Source of the DNA: an uncultured Verrucomicrobiota bacterium
GTDB lineage: Bacteria; Verrucomicrobiota; Verrucomicrobiia; Methylacidiphilales; Verrucolacustridaceae
Direction of reading: 5' to 3'
Assembly: GCA_903905395.1 (NCBI GenBank)
Contig: CAIVGD010000067.1
Span: forward strand, 1 to 11,706
Length of the DNA: 11,706 nt
Shown: positions 1-6,096 of the stretch, piece after piece
Numbering within the stretch: position 1 is the stretch's first letter
Layout: each line of letters opens with the position of its first letter
Made by a program: the position numbers and the translations under genes
Notes under the pieces: generated by a model
Told to the model about the DNA's origin: nothing
What the model saw: only the letters and a program-made list of their open reading frames with translations
Database searches by the model: none

Positions 1-42
1 ATTTTTCCAATTCGGATTCCTGCAAAAACAATGCCGATGGAC

Positions 43-80
43 AAAAAAAGAACCCATGGAGGTTTTGCCTCCAAGGGTTC
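43..80 (-). terminator. intrinsic terminator of the large RNA
   Basis: Read on the minus strand, GAACCC-T-TGGAGG (80-68) pairs with CCTCCA-T-GGGTTC (62-50) around a CAAAA loop. This gives 12 base pairs with one T-T mismatch. It is followed directly by a run of seven T (49-43), which is the standard Rho-independent layout. On the + strand the T-run would be A, so it works in only one direction. This fixes both the strand and the 3' end of the upstream RNA. Confidence 0.88.
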
Positions 81-1085
81 ATACGGGTGTGGGAGTTCGC
101 CACGCTCTCTTCCCCATCGACTGGCTATTTGGCGCCTGGACCAATCTCTCGATTCATCCTGCTTTTTGCTTCGGCTGCCAGTTCCCCGACGCTATTCACC
201 GCCCACGCTTCACGGCGGAGGAGATGTTTCGGCCTCATAGCAGGGCCGCTGCGACCATCCCTGATCGCAATTTATTGAGTGAAGCCTCTTTGCCTGGTTC
301 GGTCCGTACCTGCCGGTACGGGCGCGCCACACACGGCGTTGACCCACCCACGAGAATTACCCTGTGACAGGTGTTTTTGCGGGTCACCGCCTATGGTCAG
401 GAGGACTGCCAGTGCTTTTGGCACCGCGTTGGCCCCCCGCCACGGGTCTAGCTTCTTACCTCTCAGGTTGCTTTTTCCTCGTAGCCGAGCGACGTCCCTC
501 CCGGATCCGCCCCCCGAACTCGGAGCCGAGCTGTTGACCAAGCCTGCCGGCCTGATCTCTCGTCTCCGTCTATCCGTGGGTTAGCCCCTTTCGCTTTCCC
601 CCCGCATCAGGGGGAACCTTAGAGCCAAGGGTCTTACAACCCCTAACTCAGGCCAACCTCGAACACCTGACTTTCCTCACAGTAGCAACCATCGCCCTTT
701 TCTTGGAGCGACTGTGTCCGCCAAAGGGGTCGAAACCTCCCCTTCAACGTGACTCAGCTAGCACGCGGCTTCTTTAGTTATCGCTGCCAGCCTCTCAAAC
801 CCCTTATTCGCATTCTACGGACACCGTCATCGTATTCGCTTTCACTCTTACTCTGCCGATGCTTTCCGGGTGCGACCCCGGCCGCGGGATTCGGTGAGAC
901 ATGCCCTTGCTGGACTTGTGATCCAACCTGGGGGCCGGGGCAGTCAAGTATCCCCGACCATTCTCCAGTTACCTGGAGCTATCCTGAGAGCCTTCAAATG
1001 GGAGTAGACTTTCGCCCCTCCCACCAGACTCTGTTCTTTCAATGAACCAAGAGTTAACGTATCCAGTGCGCCACAAACGCCAAAT
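43..1085 (-). ncRNA. large (about 1 kb) structured noncoding RNA, family not recognised
   Basis: No reading frame here looks like a protein, while the minus strand is dense in perfect helices. In + coordinates these are: 963-978 (CTCCAG stem, GUAA loop on the minus strand), 933-959 (8 bp with one G-U), 866-881 (5 bp), 724-744 (6 bp), 678-683 with 711-716 (6 bp), 714-720 with 818-824 (7 bp), 596-616 (7 bp), 304-321 (7 bp, four-base loop), 199-218 (5 bp) and 120-125 with 177-182 (6 bp). GNRA and A-rich loops appear only when read on the minus strand, and an intrinsic terminator closes the transcript at 43-80. The 5' end is uncertain; I place it near 1085 because helices stop there. I searched by eye for hallmarks of 16S/23S rRNA, RNase P, tmRNA, SRP RNA and group II introns and found no convincing set. 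It may belong to the class of large ornate bacterial RNAs (OLE, GOLLD and ROOL are examples of such size), but I cannot assign a family or function. Confidence 0.78.
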
Positions 1086-1099
1086 ACCGAAACTATGGG

Positions 1100-1166
1100 G
1101 TGAATTTTTTCGGTGAATAACTTGTAATAAACTTGCCTCTTTTCCTCTGTGAATGAGGGGGTGAAT
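1100..1166 (-). promoter_or_regulatory. paired ATTCAC direct repeats upstream of the large RNA
   Basis: Four copies of ATTCAC (minus-strand sense) lie at 1161-1166, 1149-1154, 1113-1118 and 1100-1105. They form two pairs with 12- and 13-base periods, about one helical turn or slightly more, separated by 36 bases. They fill the gap between the end of the S9 peptidase gene and the large RNA, where a promoter or operator would be expected. One copy sits in the loop of a GGGGG/CCCCC hairpin (1157-1175) that lacks a T-run. A regulator-binding site is an inference; no confident -35/-10 pair could be picked. Confidence 0.35.
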
Positions 1167-1201
1167 TTATCCCCCAGGGCGGATCCGAAAACCGCTTGGC
1201 G

Positions 1202-3244
1202 TTATTTGGAATCTTCTGCTTTTTTATTTTCGCCAGCCCCAACTCCCCCCATCACCAGCTTGTTCAACTTCTCCTCCAGCCATCCCGGAGCTTCTTCCTG
1301 TAGCGCACTCCCAATGTGCCGATGGAGAAAACGCTCCAGCCCCAGCATCGCCGCCATCCGGTTGTCCGGCCGCGCAAACCCATGCCCCTCATCCGCCGCC
1401 ACCAAATACTCCACCGCCTGCCCCCGCTTCCGGTACGCCTCCACGATCTGATCCGATTCCGCTTTCTTCACCCGCGGATCATTCGCCCCCTGCACCACCA
1501 GAAGCGGCACCTTCATCTTACCAACCGAGAAAATCGGGGACTGCCTCTGCATCCGCGCCTCGTCCGCCGGGTTCTTCGGGTCCCCCACAAAATAATCAAA
1601 CTGCCGACGCACCGACTCCCAGTACGGGGGAATCGAATTTAGCAGGGTGAAAAGATTGGAAGGCCCCACGAAAGAAGCCCCCGCCGCATACAGATCCGGC
1701 GTGAACGCCAACCCCGCCAGCGCCGCATAGCCCCCATAACTTCCCCCATAAATCGCCACCCGCTTCGGATCCACCACTCCCTTCGCCACCAGATCCTTCA
1801 CCCCCCACGTCAGATCATCCTGCATCTTGTCCCCCCACTCGTGCCGACCCGCCGCATAAAACTTTTTCCCATACCCCGTCGATTGCCTGAAATTCGGCTG
1901 CAACACCGCCAACCCACGATTCGCAAAAAACTGCACCGTCCCGTTGTAGCCCCAGAAGTCCCGCGCCCATGGCCCCCCGTGCGGCATGACCAACAACGGC
2001 AGATCCTTCGCCTTTTTCCCGTACGGCAAAGTCAGATATCCCGGAATCTCCAGCCCGTCCGAAGACAGAAACCGCACCGGCCTCATCGGAGCCAGCCTCT
2101 CCTGAGGCAGATCCGGACGCAGGGCTCCAAACTTTGTCACCTTCCGCGCCTCCCGATCGAACAGGTGATACGTCCCCGGATCCGTGTCGCCTGAACTCAA
2201 CACCACCCATCGGCGATCGTTCCCGGACATGTCCGCCAAACCCACCTCCTGATTCGGAAAATTTTTACGTAGAAAAAGAAAATCCTCCTCGAAACTCCGG
2301 TCCTTCCAGTAATTCCTCTTCCGATCGTCGAAATACACCGTGCCCACCAACTCGCCCGTCGCCTCGGAAAACGCCGCCCGCGAAAGATCCACCCGGCCCA
2401 ACGGATCCGACTCCATCTTGCTCAACTGCCCTGTCTTGGGGTCCATCTCCGCCAGATACGACAAATCCTCCGCCCCCACGTTCGTTTCCAAATACGCAGT
2501 CCGGTTGCCCGGCCGAAACTGAAACCCTTCCATCGATTCCTGCCAGCTTACCTTCAGAATCGGCGCGGAAAGTTTTTTTCCCTCCACCCGCATCAGCTCG
2601 GTCCCCCCATCCTTCGTCATCCGAGTCGCGAGCCGCACCACCCCGTCCAGATCCGCCACGATATCCGCACAACCTTCCTTATTTTCCCACACCGGAGTGC
2701 GGCGCATCCCCTCGATCTCGAGCCGTTCCACGTCAAAAAACTTCTCGTCCCGCTCATTCACTTGGAGGAGCGCCTCGCCCGGTTTGCCCTTCGGCAACGC
2801 CATCACGCTCGCCCGTGCCCCCTTCTTTAACGGTAATTCCAATGCCACCGGCAACCCCGTCGCCGGATCCGCCGGAGCCGACAAATCCAGCCGCCGCAAT
2901 CGGTAATTCTCATCTCCGCCTGAATCCTGGGAAACCAGAAGGAATCGCGAATCCCTCGTCCAAGTGAAACCCGCGGGAGGGCGACCTTTTTCATCCGTCA
3001 AAGCCCGGGCCGTTTCCAGAGGCTCCCCCCACGCCACCAAATGAATATTCAGAATCCCACTTTTCTCACGCAGGAAAGCGATCCATCGCCCATCGGGCGA
3101 AAGTTGCGGACTCGCCAATGCAGGGTTGCCGAAAAAAAGCTCCCGGTCGATCAGGGCGGAGCCAGGGCTGACTTTTTTCCCACAGGCGACCCAGCTCATC
3201 GCCAGAACAACCATACCCAAAAAGAAAAACCATTTAGAAAACAT
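1202..3244 (-). CDS. S9-family (prolyl oligopeptidase / acylaminoacyl peptidase-like) lipoprotein peptidase
   Basis: Serine peptidase of clan SC, 680 aa, expected to cleave short peptides outside the cytoplasm. The N-terminus (residues 1-21) is a lipoprotein signal: short charged n-region, hydrophobic stretch, then W-V-A-C with Cys21 as the likely lipidated residue. Residues about 35-380 look like a beta-propeller (repeated SPDGRW-, TWTRDSRF-type segments). The alpha/beta-hydrolase domain follows, with HGGPW near 422, nucleophile Ser502 in GGSYGG, Asp589 in GANDPRV and His621 in DEGHGF, so the triad is complete. I chose the ATG at 3244, not a TTG 36 bases upstream, because AGGA lies 8 bases before it and it begins the signal peptide cleanly. 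The TPR gene ends 39 bp upstream, so they are probably co-transcribed. The exact subfamily (S9A versus S9C, dipeptidyl or acylaminoacyl) cannot be decided by eye. Confidence 0.93.
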   Translation of the reverse strand: MFSKWFFFLGMVVLAMSWVACGKKVSPGSALIDRELFFGNPALASPQLSPDGRWIAFLREKSGILNIHLVAWGEPLETARALTDEKGRPPAGFTWTRDSRFLLVSQDSGGDENYRLRRLDLSAPADPATGLPVALELPLKKGARASVMALPKGKPGEALLQVNERDEKFFDVERLEIEGMRRTPVWENKEGCADIVADLDGVVRLATRMTKDGGTELMRVEGKKLSAPILKVSWQESMEGFQFRPGNRTAYLETNVGAEDLSYLAEMDPKTGQLSKMESDPLGRVDLSRAAFSEATGELVGTVYFDDRKRNYWKDRSFEEDFLFLRKNFPNQEVGLADMSGNDRRWVVLSSGDTDPGTYHLFDREARKVTKFGALRPDLPQERLAPMRPVRFLSSDGLEIPGYLTLPYGKKAKDLPLLVMPHGGPWARDFWGYNGTVQFFANRGLAVLQPNFRQSTGYGKKFYAAGRHEWGDKMQDDLTWGVKDLVAKGVVDPKRVAIYGGSYGGYAALAGLAFTPDLYAAGASFVGPSNLFTLLNSIPPYWESVRRQFDYFVGDPKNPADEARMQRQSPIFSVGKMKVPLLVVQGANDPRVKKAESDQIVEAYRKRGQAVEYLVAADEGHGFARPDNRMAAMLGLERFLHRHIGSALQEEAPGWLEEKLNKLVMGGVGAGENKKAEDSK

Positions 3245-3283
3245 CGCAATATTCCTAGACGAAGAACCGTCCGCGACCAAACC

Positions 3284-4444
3284 CTACGAACTCTCGCCCG
3301 TTGGCGATGCTTTCGGAGCCCAATTATCCATCTCCGCCTTTTTCTCGCGGAACAGGGCCAACTTCCTCTCCAGATCCTTCTTTTCAGTGGCGGTGGGCGT
3401 CTTGCTCAAGGCCAGCATGGTCGTCTCCTGCGCTCTTCGAAAATCCCCCATCTCCGCGTAGCCCGAAGCGAGAATGCCGTAGGTCGGAATGAGGGGCTCA
3501 TCCTGCAGAGCCCGCTTGGCCAGACTCACAGCTCCCGCACCGTCCCTGAATTCCAGAAATGGACAGCTTGCCTTCGCCCAGGCGATGGTCACCCGGTCGG
3601 TCGCCGTTTCCGGCATGAGCCGCATAGCCCGGCGCAGATCCGCCTTGGCTCCCGCTGGATCCCCCGTCTTGGCCAGACAGAAAGCCCGGCGCACCAAGAC
3701 CCAGGCGGTATCGGGAGCTTGATCGAGCACGTTGGTGTAGCGGTCCATCGCCTCTGAGAATTTTCCCTCTTTTTCCAATTCCAGCCCCTCCAGAGCGGGA
3801 CCGAACTTCGATTGGCGGCGAAAAGTCTCAACCGCCGTCTGCAATCGCTCCTTATCAGCCGCATCCTCTACTTCCCGAAGACGGGCCAAGAGCACTTCCT
3901 GAGCTCGGAGATACTGCTCCGATTCCGCCAAGCAGGCCGCCTCGAGCAGGACATGATCAGTGCTCCGTTCCAATTCCACCAACCGGCGGGAAAGAGCGAT
4001 GGTGGCTTTCGGATCCCGGAACTCAGCCAAAGGGCCCCCCCGCGAACGAACGGTGATGAGGAACTGCAGATCATTCGAGGCATCGGCCTTGTCCGTGGAA
4101 ATTCCTTGTGAAATGGCCTTGGCAAAATCTGCCCGCGCCGCCTCCTCATCCTCCAGCTTGATTTCACAGAATCCACGCCGTAGCCGGATCCAGGGAATCT
4201 CCGGTGCCTTTTCCAACGCCGCCGTGTACAGATCCTTCGCCGGACGCCACGCCTCCTGCTGTTCCGCGGAAAAAGCTTGAAAGGCCATCCCCCGACCCAA
4301 TTTAACCTCCTCCGCTGGATCCAACTTGACCAACTCCTTCGGAACCTCCTCCTTGACCGGCGGCTTGTCCTCGGAAAAAAGCGCCGCCCCCCCGCCCAAA
4401 ACGCAGGTCAGCCCAACCAGCAAAACTCTCTTTCTCCAATCCAT
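3284..4444 (-). CDS. exported TPR-repeat protein with an internal duplication
   Basis: A 386-aa protein with a Sec-type signal peptide at residues 1-24 (Asp-Trp-Arg-Lys-Arg, then a hydrophobic VLLVGLTCVLGGGAALF core) and tetratricopeptide repeats. Two homologous units of about 85 residues, roughly 73-160 and 236-318, share the order YT-LDxAPxxxW-RRxFC-...-A+ADxxxA-...-EFRD-...-LA+RxL. The end of the second unit, with a CPFLEFRDG segment followed by a further TPR, resembles the ATCPD-RDG-AV-LA+A repeats common in Planctomycetes and Verrucomicrobia proteins (established pattern, recognised from memory). TPRs normally mediate protein-protein contact, so a scaffold role in the periplasm or at the membrane is likely, but the partner is unknown. 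I chose the ATG at 4444 over a TTG at 4486 because the signal peptide starts there. It precedes the S9 peptidase gene by 39 bp in the same direction, suggesting a shared operon. Confidence 0.82.
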   Translation of the reverse strand: MDWRKRVLLVGLTCVLGGGAALFSEDKPPVKEEVPKELVKLDPAEEVKLGRGMAFQAFSAEQQEAWRPAKDLYTAALEKAPEIPWIRLRRGFCEIKLEDEEAARADFAKAISQGISTDKADASNDLQFLITVRSRGGPLAEFRDPKATIALSRRLVELERSTDHVLLEAACLAESEQYLRAQEVLLARLREVEDAADKERLQTAVETFRRQSKFGPALEGLELEKEGKFSEAMDRYTNVLDQAPDTAWVLVRRAFCLAKTGDPAGAKADLRRAMRLMPETATDRVTIAWAKASCPFLEFRDGAGAVSLAKRALQDEPLIPTYGILASGYAEMGDFRRAQETTMLALSKTPTATEKKDLERKLALFREKKAEMDNWAPKASPTGESS

Positions 4445-4527
4445 CCTCAGGACTCTATCTCCCTCCCCCTCCCACCCAAACCCCAAAACTCAGACCACGC
4501 CTCAAAAATTCCACTCACCGCTCCCGC

Positions 4528-4559
4528 GGGGTCTGACGAAAATGGGGTCTGACCCCATT
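4528..4559. repeat. REP-like palindrome built on GGGGTCTGAC
   Basis: AATGGGGTCTGACCCCATT (4541-4559) is a perfect 8-bp inverted repeat around CTG. The half-motif GGGGTCTGAC occurs a second time just before it (4528-4537), giving two direct copies 16 bases apart. Short GGGGTC-nGACCCC palindromes between genes resemble bacterial REP/BIME elements mobilised by TnpA-REP enzymes; no such enzyme gene is in this window. It has no T-run on either side, so it is not an obvious terminator. Confidence 0.55.
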
Positions 4560-4595
4560 ATTCTCCCACCCATCCAAACCTCGCAACACCTGTAG

Positions 4596-4725
4596 GGCGT
4601 CCATGCGTGGGCGCCGTCCGAATTCAAAACCGATGCCGGTCCCGCTTGAAGCTTAGGACGATCGGATTTCTCACGCCGGTAGGGATGACCCTCCGCCCCG
4701 ATCCAAATCGGGGCAGGTCGTCCTA
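4596..4725. repeat. palindrome-rich intergenic element (two hairpin modules)
   Basis: Together with the preceding REP-like site this fills most of the 340-base gap between the TPR gene and brnT, where I see no credible gene. Module one is GGCGTCCA-TGCG-TGGGCGCC (4596-4615, 8 bp with one G-U). Module two is an outer TAGGACGA (4654-4661) pairing with TCGTCCTA (4718-4725), enclosing the perfect hairpin GCCCCGAT-CCAA-ATCGGGGC (4695-4714). The nested form suggests a MITE- or REP-type repeat, or a structured RNA or DNA element. No second copy lies in this window, so the repeat status is an inference. Confidence 0.45.
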
Positions 4726-4827
4726 GTTCTTTCCCACCTCATAACTTTCAAAACCGAAAACACTGTGGGGCGGGTTACTCGGTTTTTTCACTTCTCGCGC
4801 CATCTGGGTTGATTCAAACTTCATCCC

Positions 4828-5112
4828 ATGTCTCTGAGTTTTGAATGGGATCCCACCAAAGCCATTCGAAATATCGCCAAGCATGGTGTGTCTTTTCTCG
4901 AAGCTGGCACCTCTTTCGCAGATCCATACTCCCTCACCATACCCGATCCTGATCACTCCAAATCAGAGGACAGATTCATCCTTTTGGGCCGATCCGCGAA
5001 TTTTCGCTTGCTGGTTGTCGTCTATACCGAACGGGGCTATAAAATACGCATGGTCAGTGCCCGACCCGCCAGTCGCAAGGAGCGAGCCCAATATGAACAT
5101 TCGCGCGCCTAA
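4828..5112 (+). CDS. brnT: BrnT-family toxin (type II toxin-antitoxin)
   Basis: A 94-aa protein of the BrnT/DUF497 family, RelE-fold ribonuclease toxins that cut mRNA and slow growth when their antitoxin is lost. It shows the family signature from the start: FEWDPTKA (5-12), KHGVSF (18-23), EAGTSFADP (25-33), a D-PDHS-SEDRF block (40-50), then LLVVVYTERG and IRMVSARPASRKER near the C-terminus. Length matches the family (about 90-100 aa). The next gene overlaps it by 20 bases and has the size and sequence of its antitoxin. No clear Shine-Dalgarno precedes the ATG, but the signature begins within five residues, so the start is secure. In known systems the BrnT-BrnA complex represses its own promoter; a site here could not be identified. 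Confidence 0.92.
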   Translation: MSLSFEWDPTKAIRNIAKHGVSFLEAGTSFADPYSLTIPDPDHSKSEDRFILLGRSANFRLLVVVYTERGYKIRMVSARPASRKERAQYEHSRA

Positions 5113-5329
5113 AACTGCCCCTTCCTCTCTGCGTTCGGAATACGACTTCTCCGTAGCTCGCCTAGGAAAGTACGCCACCCGATACCTTCAAGGCACCAAC
5201 CTCGTGCGCCTAGCACCCGATGTCGCCAAAAAGTTCCCGTCCGAGAAAGCCGTCAATTTCGCCCTCCGCACCCTCGGACAAATTATGAGCAAATCCCATG
5301 GAAACACGGTGATCAACTCTCGACACTAA
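5093..5329 (+). CDS. brnA: BrnA-type antitoxin (ribbon-helix-helix)
   Basis: A 78-aa protein that should bind and neutralise the BrnT toxin and bind the operon's own DNA. It has the SEYDFSVARLGKYA block (15-28) seen in antitoxins paired with BrnT. This is followed by LVRLAPDVAKKFPSEKAVNFALRTL (37-61 in part), which has the strand-helix-helix pattern of a CopG/Arc-like domain. The ATG lies inside the end of brnT, overlapping it by 20 bases, with AAGGAG at 5077-5082 ten bases upstream. This is one of the few good ribosome-binding sites in the window, and it supports the start. The overlap implies translational coupling, which is normal for such pairs. It is the variant with KYA-RY-GTN after the DFS motif, not the classic Brucella form. 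Confidence 0.85.
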   Translation: MNIRAPKTAPSSLRSEYDFSVARLGKYATRYLQGTNLVRLAPDVAKKFPSEKAVNFALRTLGQIMSKSHGNTVINSRH

Positions 5330-5477
5330 ACCGCCACTCAAAAATCAAACATCCGCGTCTGCGGGAAAAAATCTGAGTATGCGCTCCGCGGCCTCGGAGA
5401 TGACGCCGCTACCTAAACTTCCAACTTCGAAATTCTCCAGACTGGCTTTTGCCACTCTTTTTTGTGAACAATCCCAC

Positions 5478-6095
5478 ATGCCAGATCCCCTCGTCTTCAC
5501 CGGTGGCCTCGCCTCCACCAATGCCTACCTCCTCGACCTCAACGGTCACCTCCTCGCGATAGATGCCCCCGAAGGTTTCCTCGATTTTCTCCGCAAAAAA
5601 AAACTTAAACCCAACTCCCTCCTCCTCACCCACGGACATTGGGATCATATCTGGGATGCCGCCGACCTCGCCGAATGGGCCGGATGCCCGGTCTACTATC
5701 ACCCCGACACCGCCTTCCTATGCACGGAACCCGATTCCATGCTCTCCTTCGGTCTCCCACAACGCCTTCGCCCCATCCAAGCCACCCAACTTCTCGACGA
5801 CTCCTCCCCGCCACCATCCTTTTGGCCCAACGCTCAACTCCTCCACGTCCCCGGTCACTGCCTAGGCAGTCTCTGTCTCTACCTTCCCAATTCCGGCCAA
5901 CTCTTTGGCGGCGACGTCCTCTTTGCCGACGGCGTCGGACGCTGGGACTTACCCGGAGGCAGTCGCGAACTCCTCCTAAATGGGATCCGCGAAAAAATCT
6001 TCACCCTCCCACCCTCCACCATCGTCTATCCCGGCCATGGTCCGGCTACCACGGTCGACCGCGAAAAATCCTCCAACCTTTTTTTGCAAACGTAG
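5478..6095 (+). CDS. glyoxalase II-like metallo-beta-lactamase-fold hydrolase
   Basis: A 205-aa cytoplasmic metal-dependent hydrolase of the MBL fold, in the hydroxyacylglutathione hydrolase-like branch. All metal ligands are visible: THGHWDH (His52, His54, Asp56, His57), PGHC (His127), FGGDVLF (Asp146) and YPGHGPAT (His187). The N-terminal VFTGGLASTNAYLLD segment is typical of the first strands of this family. In-frame ATGs exist further upstream at 5379 and 5400, but the extra residues look nothing like the family, so I chose 5478; no clear Shine-Dalgarno helps. The substrate is not evident: thioesters, cyclic nucleotides or lactones are all possible in this fold, and the downstream substrate-binding domain of true glyoxalase II is absent. 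It ends one base from the stop of the convergent TrpD-like gene. Confidence 0.88.
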   Translation: MPDPLVFTGGLASTNAYLLDLNGHLLAIDAPEGFLDFLRKKKLKPNSLLLTHGHWDHIWDAADLAEWAGCPVYYHPDTAFLCTEPDSMLSFGLPQRLRPIQATQLLDDSSPPPSFWPNAQLLHVPGHCLGSLCLYLPNSGQLFGGDVLFADGVGRWDLPGGSRELLLNGIREKIFTLPPSTIVYPGHGPATTVDREKSSNLFLQT

Positions 6096-6096
6096 C

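Noticed and set aside
50..80. Group II intron domain V.
   Set aside because: The hairpin has no AGC triad, two-base bulge or GNRA cap and is followed by a T-run, so it is a terminator. No reverse transcriptase gene is nearby.
669..678. GAGGAAAGTC (minus sense) matches a conserved RNase P RNA segment, and CCAAATAG appears nearer the 3' end (126-133), suggesting rnpB.
   Set aside because: The two segments are about 540 bases apart instead of about 180 in type A RNase P. The CRGGGTGCnGGTAACG-type, GGTAAGGGTG and ACAGAACCCGGCTTA segments were not found. Probably chance, though a covariance-model scan should confirm.
31..1045. Several small + and - reading frames of 63-103 codons across the RNA region.
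   Set aside because: They overlap each other in different frames, have no family resemblance, and lie on the helices of the structured RNA.
1..1085. 23S or 16S rRNA on the minus strand.
   Set aside because: None of the universal rRNA segments I know (for example the 23S 5' GGTTAAG start, the sarcin-ricin loop, or the 16S anti-Shine-Dalgarno end) is present.
1157..1175. GGGGG/CCCCC hairpin as terminator of the S9 gene.
   Set aside because: Only 5 bp with a 9-base loop and no T-run on the minus strand; not convincing.
2134..2967. 277-codon + strand frame, very Pro/Ser-rich.
   Set aside because: Antisense to the well-supported S9 peptidase. It is open only because the + strand is C-rich, which gives Pro/Ser/Thr-rich shadow translations.
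3245..3280. Upstream TTG start for the S9 peptidase (12 extra residues).
   Set aside because: It would put a polar stretch before the lipoprotein signal peptide; the ATG at 3244 has AGGA at good spacing.
5379..5477. Upstream ATG starts for the MBL-fold hydrolase.
   Set aside because: The 33 extra residues look unlike the family, and the conserved first strand begins just after the ATG at 5478.
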